A stretch of DNA of 9,342 nucleotides, taken from the NCBI GenBank assembly GCA_002414205.1, contig DHYQ01000077.1, positions 12,153 through 21,494 on the forward strand, in the 5' to 3' direction. The notes under the pieces are model-generated. The model saw only the letters and a list, made by a program, of their open reading frames with translations, searched no databases and was not told the DNA's origin. The position numbers and the translations under genes were made by a program. Shown piece after piece: positions 1 through 6,170 of the stretch (position 1 is the first letter of the stretch; each line of letters starts with the position of its first letter). The stretch is from Gallionellaceae bacterium UBA5126 (lineage in GTDB: Bacteria; Pseudomonadota; Gammaproteobacteria; Burkholderiales; Gallionellaceae).

Positions 1-239
1 TGTTGCTCAATGTTCAGCAGGGCTTGCAGCAAATCCGTCGGGCTGAGGGCGGTGTCGATCTGCGCCACGGCGTTGATGAAATCCGGCTGATCGAGGTAGC
101 CGACCGGGGCGCTGGCATACAGCGAGGACTGCGCCAGCAAGCGGGTGTGCGGCAGGGAAGCCAGTTGCGCAAAGGCTAGTTGCAACTGGGCTTGCGGGTT
201 TTCTTGATTGCTGCCCAGGCCGATGGTGGCAATCGCCAT
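1..239 (-). CDS. folK: HPPK, folate biosynthesis pyrophosphokinase (5' part; gene runs off the left edge)
   Basis: The visible 79 codons give the N-terminal half of 6-hydroxymethyl-7,8-dihydropterin pyrophosphokinase. This cytoplasmic enzyme transfers pyrophosphate from ATP to the pterin just before dihydropteroate synthase in folate synthesis. Seen here: the opening strand ending in GLGSN, an S-S-L-Y-x-S-x-P-V-G-Y segment, the DQPDFINAV motif that lines the pterin pocket, and LLQALLNIE. The ATP-binding C-terminal half lies outside the window. The ATG at 239 shares one base with the pcnB stop (TGATG), so translation is probably coupled to pcnB, the order known in many gammaproteobacteria. No separate promoter is needed. 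Confidence 0.93.
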   Translation of the reverse strand, partial: MAIATIGLGSNQENPQAQLQLAFAQLASLPHTRLLAQSSLYASAPVGYLDQPDFINAVAQIDTALSPTDLLQALLNIEQ

Positions 240-1573
240 CAGGCAGCATCCCCGGCGGGGGCAGCGGTTTTTTTGCGACGGCGGCGTTTTTTGGCCGGGC
301 CGGTTTCCGGCTGCAACATTTCCTTTTGCCGCTCGCTGTTGGCGTCTTGGAATTCGTCCCACCACAGGCCGAGGTCATCCGGGGTTTCGCCGCTGGCGCA
401 GCGCAGCAGCAAGAAATCAAACGCGGCGCGGAAGCGCGGTTGCTCCAGCAAGCGGTAGGGACGTTGCCCGGCGCGCTGGTCAAAGCGTTGTTGCAGCAGC
501 CAGATTTCCTTCATCACGGCGTCGTGGCGGTGCGGAATCGCCAGTTGTTTTTTCTGCTTGGCCAGCACTTCGTCCATGGCTTCGTGCATGGCGGGTACCG
601 GACGCTCGTTGCGTTTGATACGCGCCTCCCAAGCGGCGCGCACTTCCGGCCACAGCAGCGCGGCAAACAAAAAGGCCGGCGACACGGGTTTGTCCTTGTT
701 CAGGCGCTCATCGGTGTTGCGCAGCGCCAACTGAATGAATTTTTCCCCATCCGGGCGGCTGTCGATCACATCCAGCAGCGGCAACAGGCCGTGGTGCAAA
801 TGCAGTTGGCGCAGTTGCTGGATGCAGGCCACGGCGTTGCCGGACAGCAGCATTTTCAGCACTTCGTCCAGCAAACGCGCCTGCGGCACGTTGTCCAGCA
901 AGTCTTTCATGCTGTGGATGGGCGCGGCAGTTTTAGCTTCCAACGTCATGCCCAGCTTGGCCGACAAACGCACGGCGCGCAGCATGCGCACCGGGTCTTC
1001 GCGGTAGCGCGTGGCCGGGTCACCGATCATGCGCAGCACCTGGGCGCGGGTGTCGGCATAGCCATCGTGGTAATCGTGCACTTCCTGCGTGGCGGGGTTG
1101 TAGTACAGCGCGTTGGCGGTGAAATCGCGCCGCGCCGCATCCTGTTCCTGATCGCCAAATTCATTGTCGCGCAGCAAACGACCATGCTCGTCGGCCTGCA
1201 TTTCGTCGGCTTCCATCATGCGGCGGAAGGTGGAGACTTCCACCACCTCTTCACCAAACATCACATGCACCAAGCGGAAACGCCGCCCGATGATGCGCGC
1301 CCGGCGGAACACGCTGCGCACCTGTTCCGGCGTGGCATTGGTGGCGACATCGAAATCCTTGGGCACCTTATGCAGCAACAAATCGCGCACCGCGCCACCG
1401 ACCACAAACGCCTGATACCCTGCCGCCTGCAAGCCGTCGCACACCCGTAGTGCGCCATAGCTGAGCTGCTCGCGGGCAATTTCATGGTTAGCAAAGGGAA
1501 TGACCCGGGCATTGCCCAGTTTTTTGGCTTTGTCGGCGCGACGGAAAACGCGTTTGAGGAATTTCTTGATCAT
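239..1573 (-). CDS. pcnB: Poly(A) polymerase I
   Basis: A 444-residue class II nucleotidyltransferase that adds 3' poly(A) tails to RNA and so promotes decay by exonucleases. The nucleotidyltransferase core has GGAVRDLLL at about 59-67 and the catalytic acid pair in DFDVAT (D73 and D75). The segment IIGRRFRLVHV at about 94-104 is the signature that separates bacterial poly(A) polymerases from CCA-adding enzymes. RRDFTANALYY (about 148-158) and RYREDPVRMLRAVR (about 189-202) are the usual downstream motifs. The C-terminus ends in a strongly basic KKRRRRKK tail, as in other PcnB proteins, likely for RNA binding. Length fits the family. The ATG at 1573 has only a weak ribosome binding site but lies about 23 bases after the predicted transcription start, and the N-terminus MIKKFLKRVFRR is typical. 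folK is coupled behind it. Confidence 0.96.
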   Translation of the reverse strand: MIKKFLKRVFRRADKAKKLGNARVIPFANHEIAREQLSYGALRVCDGLQAAGYQAFVVGGAVRDLLLHKVPKDFDVATNATPEQVRSVFRRARIIGRRFRLVHVMFGEEVVEVSTFRRMMEADEMQADEHGRLLRDNEFGDQEQDAARRDFTANALYYNPATQEVHDYHDGYADTRAQVLRMIGDPATRYREDPVRMLRAVRLSAKLGMTLEAKTAAPIHSMKDLLDNVPQARLLDEVLKMLLSGNAVACIQQLRQLHLHHGLLPLLDVIDSRPDGEKFIQLALRNTDERLNKDKPVSPAFLFAALLWPEVRAAWEARIKRNERPVPAMHEAMDEVLAKQKKQLAIPHRHDAVMKEIWLLQQRFDQRAGQRPYRLLEQPRFRAAFDFLLLRCASGETPDDLGLWWDEFQDANSERQKEMLQPETGPAKKRRRRKKTAAPAGDAA

Positions 1574-1602
1574 GTAGGTGGGGAAGACAAAAAAGCGGGC
1601 CG

Positions 1603-1631
1603 ATTATACACGCCCCGCCTTTTGTTTTAAC
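1603..1631 (-). promoter_or_regulatory. Probable sigma70 promoter for pcnB-folK
   Basis: Read on the minus strand, 1608-1603 is a perfect TATAAT -10 box. With a 17-base spacer the -35 region at 1631-1626 reads GTTAAA, only half matching TTGACA. A better TTGAGT lies at 1635-1630 but its 21-base spacing is too long. Transcription would begin near 1596, leaving a short leader before the pcnB ATG. The -10 box lies between GCGGG (1595-1599) and CCCGC (1614-1618), which could pair as a small stem. The call rests on the -10 match and position. Confidence 0.6.
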
Positions 1632-1696
1632 TCAAGTTTTCATCACCCGCTCACCTGCGTCACTCACTGCCTGGCAGCAAGCACATGCACACGTTG

Positions 1697-2161
1697 TCAC
1701 GCCGGTTTACGCTGCGCCGGTTTGACCCGCGCTGCCAGCAATTCGTCCGCCGTATCGACATCCACCGCCTCTCCGGTACTGTTGACCAGCGGCTGCTCGT
1801 TGTCGTTCCAGCCGCGCACGCCGGTGCGCAGCGAGGCGACGTTGCAAAAGCCCAGTTGCTGCATGACATCGGCGGCGAAGGCCGAGCGGTGGCCGGAGCG
1901 ACAAATCACTACCACTGCGCGCTCGCGCCCGGCAGCCAGGGCGGGCACGGTGTCGTCGAAGTCCCATTCACAGGCTTGCTCCAGCACGCCACGCGGCACG
2001 TTAATCGAACCGGCGATGTGCAACTGGGCAAATTCGGCTGGTTCGCGCACGTCGATCAGCAGCAAGTCCGGCTGGGCGGCCAGTTGGTCGCGTAGTGTCC
2101 AGGGCATCACTTCACGCACGCGGGCGGTGGCTTCTGCCAGCAAATCGGCATAGCGCTTCAT
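1697..2161 (-). CDS. Single-domain rhodanese-like sulfurtransferase, coupled to trxC
   Basis: A 154-residue protein with one rhodanese domain. LLLIDVREPAEFAQLHIAGSINVPRG (split here as LLLIDVREPAEF and HIAGSINVPRG, about 33-57) is the N-terminal rhodanese signature. The active loop CRSGHRS has its persulfide-forming cysteine at C87, and GVRGW closes the domain. A roughly 30-residue polar tail follows. Such proteins carry sulfane sulfur as a cysteine persulfide; the acceptor here is unknown. The ATG at 2161 overlaps the trxC stop by four bases (ATGA), so the two are translationally coupled. Thioredoxin is a known reductant for protein persulfides, so a shared thiol or persulfide role is a reasonable inference. 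A longer in-frame reading upstream is only the shadow of trxC. Confidence 0.9.
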   Translation of the reverse strand: MKRYADLLAEATARVREVMPWTLRDQLAAQPDLLLIDVREPAEFAQLHIAGSINVPRGVLEQACEWDFDDTVPALAAGRERAVVVICRSGHRSAFAADVMQQLGFCNVASLRTGVRGWNDNEQPLVNSTGEAVDVDTADELLAARVKPAQRKPA

Positions 2162-2595
2162 AGCTGACTCCGCACCCAGCGCACAATCCCGGCGGTGTCC
2201 ATCGCCCCGGCCTGACGCGCCACTTCGCGGCCATTTTTGAACAGCGCCAGGGTGGGGATGCTGCGGATGTTGAAGCGTCCGGCGATTTCCTGCGCCTGCT
2301 CGGTGTCCAGTTTGACCAGGCGAACGTGTGGCTCCAGTTGCGCGGCGGCTTGGGCAAAGGCTGGGGCCATCGCCCGGCACGGCGCGCACCATGGTGCCCA
2401 GAAGTCAATCAGCACCGGCACATCGGTACGGCCCACGTGCAGGTTGAAATTGGCGGCGGTTAGCTCCACGGGATGGGCGTTGAACAGCGGCTGGCGGCAT
2501 TTGCCGCACACGGGTTTATCGGTCAAACGGTTGGGCAGCACCCGGTTGACGCCGTCGCAGTGCGGACAAACCAGATGGACGAATTCTTCAGACAT
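2158..2595 (-). CDS. trxC: Thioredoxin 2 (zinc-binding thioredoxin)
   Basis: A 145-residue cytoplasmic disulfide reductase. The N-terminal zinc ribbon is visible as two CxxC pairs, CPHC at C10/C13 and CGKC at C30/C33, which set TrxC apart from TrxA. The thioredoxin fold follows with FWAPWCAPC (redox cysteines C70 and C73) and the cis-proline in RSIPTLALF near residue 114. The active site is WCAPC rather than the WCGPC of E. coli TrxC. The variable dipeptide tunes redox potential, so this change may matter slightly. The start is supported by AAAGGAG at 2602-2608, six bases upstream of the ATG. The rhodanese gene overlaps its stop codon. Confidence 0.94.
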   Translation of the reverse strand: MSEEFVHLVCPHCDGVNRVLPNRLTDKPVCGKCRQPLFNAHPVELTAANFNLHVGRTDVPVLIDFWAPWCAPCRAMAPAFAQAAAQLEPHVRLVKLDTEQAQEIAGRFNIRSIPTLALFKNGREVARQAGAMDTAGIVRWVRSQL

Positions 2596-2608
2596 GACAG
2601 GCTCCTTT
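2596..2608 (-). promoter_or_regulatory. Ribosome binding site of trxC
   Basis: On the minus strand AAAGGAG (2608-2602) stands six bases before the ATG at 2595, a strong Shine-Dalgarno that fixes the trxC start. Confidence 0.75.
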
Positions 2609-2671
2609 CAGGGTTGGGGGACGAGCGCCTAGTTGGGGATGACGGTGGAAATCACAAGCATTAGAAAACAC

Positions 2672-3472
2672 TTATTTGTCTCTTACCGCTGGATGCGTGC
2701 CGAGATACTCAATCGGCTCGCCATCAGAAAACAGCCACAAGGTGCCGGGCGGCATTTTTTGCCACACTTCGTTGTCGGTCAGCGGCTGGGTGGCGATGAT
2801 GGCAACCGAATCCTTAGGCCCGGTTAAGTCGCGGAAATCCACCGATACGTCCTCGTCAGTCAGATGCGCCACGGAAAACGGCGCACGCCGCACCAGGTAG
2901 TGCAGGTGCTCGGAGCAATGCGCGAACAGACAATCGCCGTTGGACAGCAGGTAGTTGAAAATTCCCCGGTCGGCCAAGGTGTTGGTCAGCTCCCACAAGG
3001 TTTCCAGTAGCGTTAAACGCGGCGGCATGACGTTGCCGAAACGCTGGCGCAATTCCTGCAACAGCCAGCAAAACACCCGCTCGCTGTCGGTGTCGCCCAC
3101 CGGCATAAACGCGCCATTCAGTGCCGGAGCCAAATCCGGCATCTTGCCGTTGTGGGCAAAAATCCACTGCCGCCCCCACAACTCGCGCATGAAGGGATGG
3201 GTGTTTTCCAGCTTCACCGTGCCGTGCGTGGCCTTGCGGATATGCGCAATAACGTTGCAGGAGCGGATGGGATAATCGCTGACCAGCCGGGCGATAGGCG
3301 AATGCACCGACGGCTGCGGATCGAGAAATAAGCGCGCGCCGCGACCCTCAAAAAACGCAATCCCCCAGCCGTCGGTATGCACGCCGGTACCGCCGCCGCG
3401 CTGCTGAAACCCGCGAAAGGAAAAACAAATATCGGTCGGCACGTTGCAATTCATGCCCAGAAGTTCACACAT
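2672..3472 (-). CDS. Class II glutamine amidotransferase, YafJ family
   Basis: A 266-residue stand-alone Ntn-hydrolase glutaminase domain, closely resembling E. coli YafJ from memory of that protein. Cys2 becomes the N-terminal nucleophile after removal of Met1 (MCELLGMN). Further family hallmarks are QRGGGTG and DGWGIAF (about 24-40), HIRKATHG with Arg79 for glutamine binding, NTHPF, FAHNG with the oxyanion-hole Asn108-Gly109, and GDTDSE with the substrate-binding Asp near 127-129. The domain should hydrolyse glutamine and pass ammonia to a partner, but no synthetase domain is attached and the physiological acceptor of the family is uncertain. The resident nadC fragment ends 67 bases upstream, so the gene was probably read from nadC before the insert arrived. 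Confidence 0.9.
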   Translation of the reverse strand: MCELLGMNCNVPTDICFSFRGFQQRGGGTGVHTDGWGIAFFEGRGARLFLDPQPSVHSPIARLVSDYPIRSCNVIAHIRKATHGTVKLENTHPFMRELWGRQWIFAHNGKMPDLAPALNGAFMPVGDTDSERVFCWLLQELRQRFGNVMPPRLTLLETLWELTNTLADRGIFNYLLSNGDCLFAHCSEHLHYLVRRAPFSVAHLTDEDVSVDFRDLTGPKDSVAIIATQPLTDNEVWQKMPPGTLWLFSDGEPIEYLGTHPAVRDK

Positions 3473-3517
3473 AGCCCAGCCCTCTGCGGATTAACGAGGG
3501 CGGCATTTTAAGCCATG

Positions 3518-3537
3518 CCGCCGCGCTTGCGCGGCGG
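3518..3537. terminator. GC-rich hairpin between nadC fragment and amidotransferase gene
   Basis: CCGCCGCG and CGCGGCGG form a perfect 8-base-pair stem around a CTTG loop, three bases past the nadC-fragment stop codon. No run of T follows on the minus strand (the next bases include TTAAAAT), so it is not a textbook intrinsic terminator. It could be a weak terminator or an mRNA 3'-end stabiliser. The TAAAAT at 3510-3505 on the minus strand could serve as a -10 box for the amidotransferase gene, but I see no matching -35. Confidence 0.4.
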
Positions 3538-3539
3538 GA

Positions 3540-4030
3540 TCAGCAGACCACGCGCAGCGAGAAATCCACCGAGTGCAGGTCTTTGGTCAAGGTGCCGATG
3601 GAGATGCGATCCACGCCGGTGAGGGCGATGTCGCGCAAGGTGGCGAGGGTGATGCCGCCGGAGGCTTCGAGTTCGGCGCGTCCGGCGCTGAGGGCAACGG
3701 CGGCGCGCAGCCCATCGAGGTCGAAATTATCCAGCAAAATCAAGGTGGCACCGGCTGCCAGGGCTTGTGCCAACTCGTCCAGATTTTCCACTTCGATTTG
3801 CACACTGTGGCCGTTGGCGTGGGCGAAGGCTTGTTGCAGCACCGGGGCGATGCCACCGGCGGCGGCGATGTGGTTTTCCTTGATCAAAATCCCGTCGTAC
3901 AGGCCGACACGCTGGTTGTGTCCACCACCAACACGCACGGCGTATTTTTGCGCCAAACGCAGGCTGGGCAAGGTTTTGCGGGTGTCCATCACCTTCACCG
4001 GCAAGTCGGCTACCAGCGCACGGGCGTTGC
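3540..4030 (-). pseudogene. nadC: Truncated 3' fragment of nadC (resident copy, displaced)
   Basis: This encodes the C-terminal half of quinolinate phosphoribosyltransferase: [33 protein letters not shown]-type and LLDNFDLDG segments and the ending FSLRVVC. These hold the Arg, His and Lys residues that bind quinolinate and PRPP. The first roughly 120 residues of a normal protein of about 280 are missing, and there is no plausible start, only an internal TTG. It aligns without gaps to the second copy from 3540 to 4018. Beyond that, 4021-4030 matches the other copy 81 bases further on in the same frame (N-A-R), suggesting an internal in-frame deletion before the break at about 4031. It is downstream of opposing genes with no visible promoter, so it is probably silent. 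Confidence 0.88.
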
Positions 4031-4057
4031 TGCACCGTTTTCGCCAGACATTGCTAC

Positions 4058-4066
4058 CTTGAACTA
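4058..4066. repeat. CTTGAACTA, left copy of a 9-base direct repeat
   Basis: The exact 9-mer recurs at 8710-8718, where its last three bases form the nadC stop codon. The pair brackets all insert genes in the same orientation, as a target-site or attachment-site duplication would. A match this short could be chance. Confidence 0.35.
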
Positions 4067-4181
4067 TTGAACCAGCAATTAAGGAGTGACGTTTTTGCGT
4101 CTTGTAACTACATGATTTGTAAGAAAGTACATTTCAGTCGGTTATTGCCGGTTTAATAATTGAAGGGTTTTATTTTTACTA

Positions 4182-4210
4182 TTGACAAAGTTGCGCAGCA
4201 CACCCAGAAT
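4182..4210 (+). promoter_or_regulatory. Candidate sigma70 promoter facing the insert genes
   Basis: A perfect TTGACA at 4182-4187 is followed after exactly 17 bases by CAGAAT at 4205-4210, four of six matches to TATAAT. It points toward the plus-strand genes and would leave a leader of about 285 bases before the first one. A long leader with a possible terminator-like hairpin in it could allow attenuation, but that is inference. Confidence 0.45.
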
Positions 4211-4305
4211 GCCCGACAGATTTTATGTCTTACCACCCTATCCTCAACGGAACACATACCCATGCACAGGATGCTCGCACATAGCTGGAAGTCCCGCGTG
4301 ACGCG

Positions 4306-4326
4306 CCAGCGTCCAGCGTCCAGCGT
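4306..4326. repeat. Three tandem copies of the 7-mer CCAGCGT
   Basis: Three exact head-to-tail heptamers at 4306-4312, 4313-4319 and 4320-4326. They lie in the presumed leader of the insert genes. The array could be a protein binding site or simple slippage; nothing else distinguishes these options. Confidence 0.6.
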
Positions 4327-4440
4327 TTTGGTCGGTAGCCACTTCTAAAAAAGTTCCCTTAGCCCAAATATTTTTCGGTTGCCCATTCGCGGCGACCTGT
4401 TTGTTTTTACACGTTCTGTTTTGCGCCAGTTTGCTGTGTT

Positions 4441-4458
4441 CCAGTCAACTGGTTTTTT
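4441..4458 (+). terminator. Possible weak intrinsic terminator or attenuator
   Basis: CCAGT and ACTGG pair around CA (more realistically CCAG/CTGG around a TCAA loop), followed directly by six T at 4453-4458. The stem is short, so strength is doubtful. It ends 45 bases before the first insert gene and would act on transcripts from the upstream candidate promoter. Confidence 0.3.
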
Positions 4459-4503
4459 CGTTGCGCTATTTGGCGTATTTTTAACTTTATAAGGGGAAGT
4501 GTC

Positions 4504-5067
4504 ATGGATGGCTTTAAATGGGGTGATCGTCAGCATGTGATAGCAATTAGCCAATTGGGTGGCGAAGCTAACTGGGTAGGTTTTCCGCAATGCGTACCAG
4601 GTAGTTGGGCTGGAGACGCAATCTATCAGCCGCCACCTGGCTGGGCAATTCTTCAATCACAAACTATTGTGCATACCAATAACAATGGCGGAGCCGAAGT
4701 TTCGGTAATCGCTGGCGGAGGAAAATTTATTTCACAAATTGATATGGACACTGCCTATAACTTAGTCATGGCGATGGCCTATAAGGATGGAAAGAACGAT
4801 GTTGCCGCCGAACTGAAGCAGCAATATGACCAGCATATCAAGGATCTCAGAATGTATGAGTCTAATAAAAATACTGTTCACGCTCATGTTTCCTGTGCCG
4901 CGCATGGCAGTTGCGTGGATCAACAAGGCGGGTCAATTCGGATAAGTGTGGAGGCAAACCTACTTTATATTGGTGAACCTAATTCTGGAATGCTCATTCG
5001 TGCATTGCTGGAGACTTATGGTTTGACAGCTTCGCCTCTTAACAACACAAATAGTGTGGCAAGTTAG
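4504..5067 (+). CDS. Hypothetical protein, 187 residues, unrecognised
   Basis: I do not recognise this family. The start is well supported: AAGGGGAAG at 4491-4499 precedes the ATG at 4504. The protein has no signal peptide and no membrane segment. Its N-terminal half is rich in Gly, Trp and Pro (GWAILQ, QPPPGW), with a run NNNGGAE and a Gly-rich GGGKF near 71-75. A predicted helical segment follows (about 83-120), then a beta-like C-terminal part with a possible cysteine pair in CAAHGSC (C131 and C137). It stands in front of an endolysin/holin-like pair on the same strand. It could be a small released protein or a leftover phage protein. It is more AT-rich than the flanking genes. Confidence 0.72.
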   Translation: MDGFKWGDRQHVIAISQLGGEANWVGFPQCVPGSWAGDAIYQPPPGWAILQSQTIVHTNNNGGAEVSVIAGGGKFISQIDMDTAYNLVMAMAYKDGKNDVAAELKQQYDQHIKDLRMYESNKNTVHAHVSCAAHGSCVDQQGGSIRISVEANLLYIGEPNSGMLIRALLETYGLTASPLNNTNSVAS

Positions 5068-5099
5068 AGCCCTTAGTTTTGCTGTAATTCTATTCAGTT

Positions 5100-5149
5100 G
5101 TAGATCGGGATGAATCCTCAATTGAGTATCAGGATAAATCCTGATCTAC
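5100..5149. repeat. REP-like imperfect palindrome
   Basis: Outer arms GTAGATCGGGAT (5100-5111) and ATCCTGATCTAC (5138-5149) pair with one G-T wobble. After a two-by-two internal loop, an inner stem ATCCT/AGGAT (5114-5118 and 5131-5135) closes a 12-base loop. The two halves also contain near-identical direct repeats, GGATGAATCC and GGATAAATCC, each itself a small palindrome. It sits between the hypothetical gene and the endolysin gene and has no T tract. It resembles intergenic palindromic elements of the REP or Y-REP kind more than a terminator; genome copy number cannot be judged here. Confidence 0.6.
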
Positions 5150-5230
5150 GGCAATCGGTGTAGCAAATTGGTCACTTGTGCCCGCGCCAGTCCTAAACGG
5201 TACAAATTCAACGAATGAAAGGAGATAGTC

Positions 5231-5737
5231 ATGCCGACGTATCACTTAGGAGCTAAATCGCAAGCTGAATTGCAGGGTATCCATCCCGATCTTGTCAAGG
5301 TAGTGGAACGTGCCATTCAGCTAACCACGCAGGATTTTTCAGTACATGATGGTCTGCGCACGTTAGATGAGCAAAAACGTTATTTCGCCAGCGGTGCCAG
5401 CAAGACGTTAGATTCCCGACATTTAACGGGTCATGCCGTGGATTTGGCGGCTTACATCAATGGGCGGGTGCGCTGGGAGATTATCCCGCTTTGTAATATT
5501 GCCGAGGCAATGCGCATGGCGGCGCGGGAACTGAAGGTGCCGATTCGCTGGGGCGGTTGCTGGGATGAGCTATTGACGGATTCGGATGCGCCGCCTGAAG
5601 AAATGATTCACGCCTATCAAGCGCGTCGTGCCGCTCAGGGGCAGCTTCATGCGTTCATTGATGCACCGCATTTTGAATTGCCGAGAACGGAATATCCTGC
5701 ACCTGCACCAATTGCAACTCCAGCCACAATTACTTGA
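5231..5737 (+). CDS. M15 family peptidoglycan peptidase (endolysin-like, probable L-Ala-D-Glu endopeptidase)
   Basis: A 168-residue zinc peptidase of the M15C type, related to phage endolysins and CwlK, that would cut the stem peptide of peptidoglycan. The hallmark S-x-H-x-x-G-x-A-x-D is present as SRHLTGHAVD (62-71), giving zinc ligands H64 and D71. The third ligand is H147 in DAPHFEL, with D144 as the likely catalytic acid, matching the D-x-x-H spacing of phage T5 endolysin. Upstream, GLRTLDEQKRY and GASKTL are typical of this subgroup, and IRWGGCWDEL lies before a linker of about 30 residues that several phage versions also have. There is no signal peptide, so export would need a holin, and a holin-like gene follows. 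AAAGGAG six bases before the ATG supports the start. The C-terminal Pro/Ala/Thr tail is low complexity. Confidence 0.88.
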   Translation: MPTYHLGAKSQAELQGIHPDLVKVVERAIQLTTQDFSVHDGLRTLDEQKRYFASGASKTLDSRHLTGHAVDLAAYINGRVRWEIIPLCNIAEAMRMAARELKVPIRWGGCWDELLTDSDAPPEEMIHAYQARRAAQGQLHAFIDAPHFELPRTEYPAPAPIATPATIT

Positions 5738-5763
5738 GCACCACAATCAATCAGGAGTCAAAC

Positions 5764-6117
5764 ATGGATGAGTCAACCACACACAGTGCTTTACTGTTGG
5801 CACAGTATCTTCAGGACAACCCCGACGTATTGAACAAGGCCAAGGAGAATCCAGCGGAATTGGAGACTTTGGCGTACAAGGTAATTGCCGAGCGGAAAAA
5901 TCCACTGACTTGGGATAAGTGGATATACCGTGTTGTTGTGTGTTCACTTGGATTGACGATTTTGCTGGTAGTCATCAGTGCATTTGTTTTGGCATTGCAA
6001 CATAACGGCGCGACAACAGAACTAAAAATACCTGAAGTGTTGACGGCAATTGGCTCAGCCGCAGTGGGTGCGTTGGCTGGATTGCTGGCACCGACACCAG
6101 CCAATAAATCAGTTTGA
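5764..6117 (+). CDS. Small two-helix membrane protein, probable holin
   Basis: A 117-residue protein with a charged cytoplasm-like N-terminal half and two hydrophobic segments, about 56-78 and about 92-110, ending just before the C-terminus. Size, topology and position directly after an endolysin-like gene suggest a holin that releases the peptidase through the inner membrane. The sequence itself matches no holin family I can name, so the function comes from context. I chose the ATG at 5764 because CAGGAG at 5752-5757 lies six bases upstream; an in-frame TTG at 5734 overlapping the endolysin stop is less likely. The N-terminal part includes a short helix with repeated Glu and Lys. Confidence 0.68.
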   Translation: MDESTTHSALLLAQYLQDNPDVLNKAKENPAELETLAYKVIAERKNPLTWDKWIYRVVVCSLGLTILLVVISAFVLALQHNGATTELKIPEVLTAIGSAAVGALAGLLAPTPANKSV

Positions 6118-6170
6118 ACGAGTCCGGTCAGGATGGAGTACCAGTCTCCACGTTTTTGCATCAGGTAAAT

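Larger units (their letters stand above)
4031..4503. other. Left end of the insert: 473-base non-coding AT-rich stretch
   Basis: No convincing gene lies here on either strand. The stretch is much richer in A and T than the flank. It holds a possible promoter (4182-4210), three tandem CCAGCGT units (4306-4326), a short hairpin followed by six T (4441-4458) and a small GACG/CGTC stem at 4088-4101. The nadC similarity ends at its left edge. A CTTGAACTA at 4058-4066 recurs at the other end of the insert. Confidence 0.6.

Noticed and set aside
326..1450. Long open frame on the plus strand opposite pcnB
   Set aside because: It is the antisense shadow of pcnB. Its protein is rich in Gln, His and Arg repeats with no recognisable domain, while the pcnB frame is unmistakable.
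3573..4070. Plus-strand open frames across the nadC fragment, and a similar one opposite the intact nadC (8660-9202)
   Set aside because: They mirror the nadC reading frames. Their similarity to each other follows from the nadC duplication and is not evidence of a gene.
4306..4326. CRISPR array
   Set aside because: Three contiguous heptamers with no spacers; no repeat-spacer pattern occurs anywhere in the window.
4160..4348. Small open frame of 62 codons in the insert leader
   Set aside because: No ribosome binding site, it covers the candidate promoter and the heptamer array, and its composition is not protein-like.
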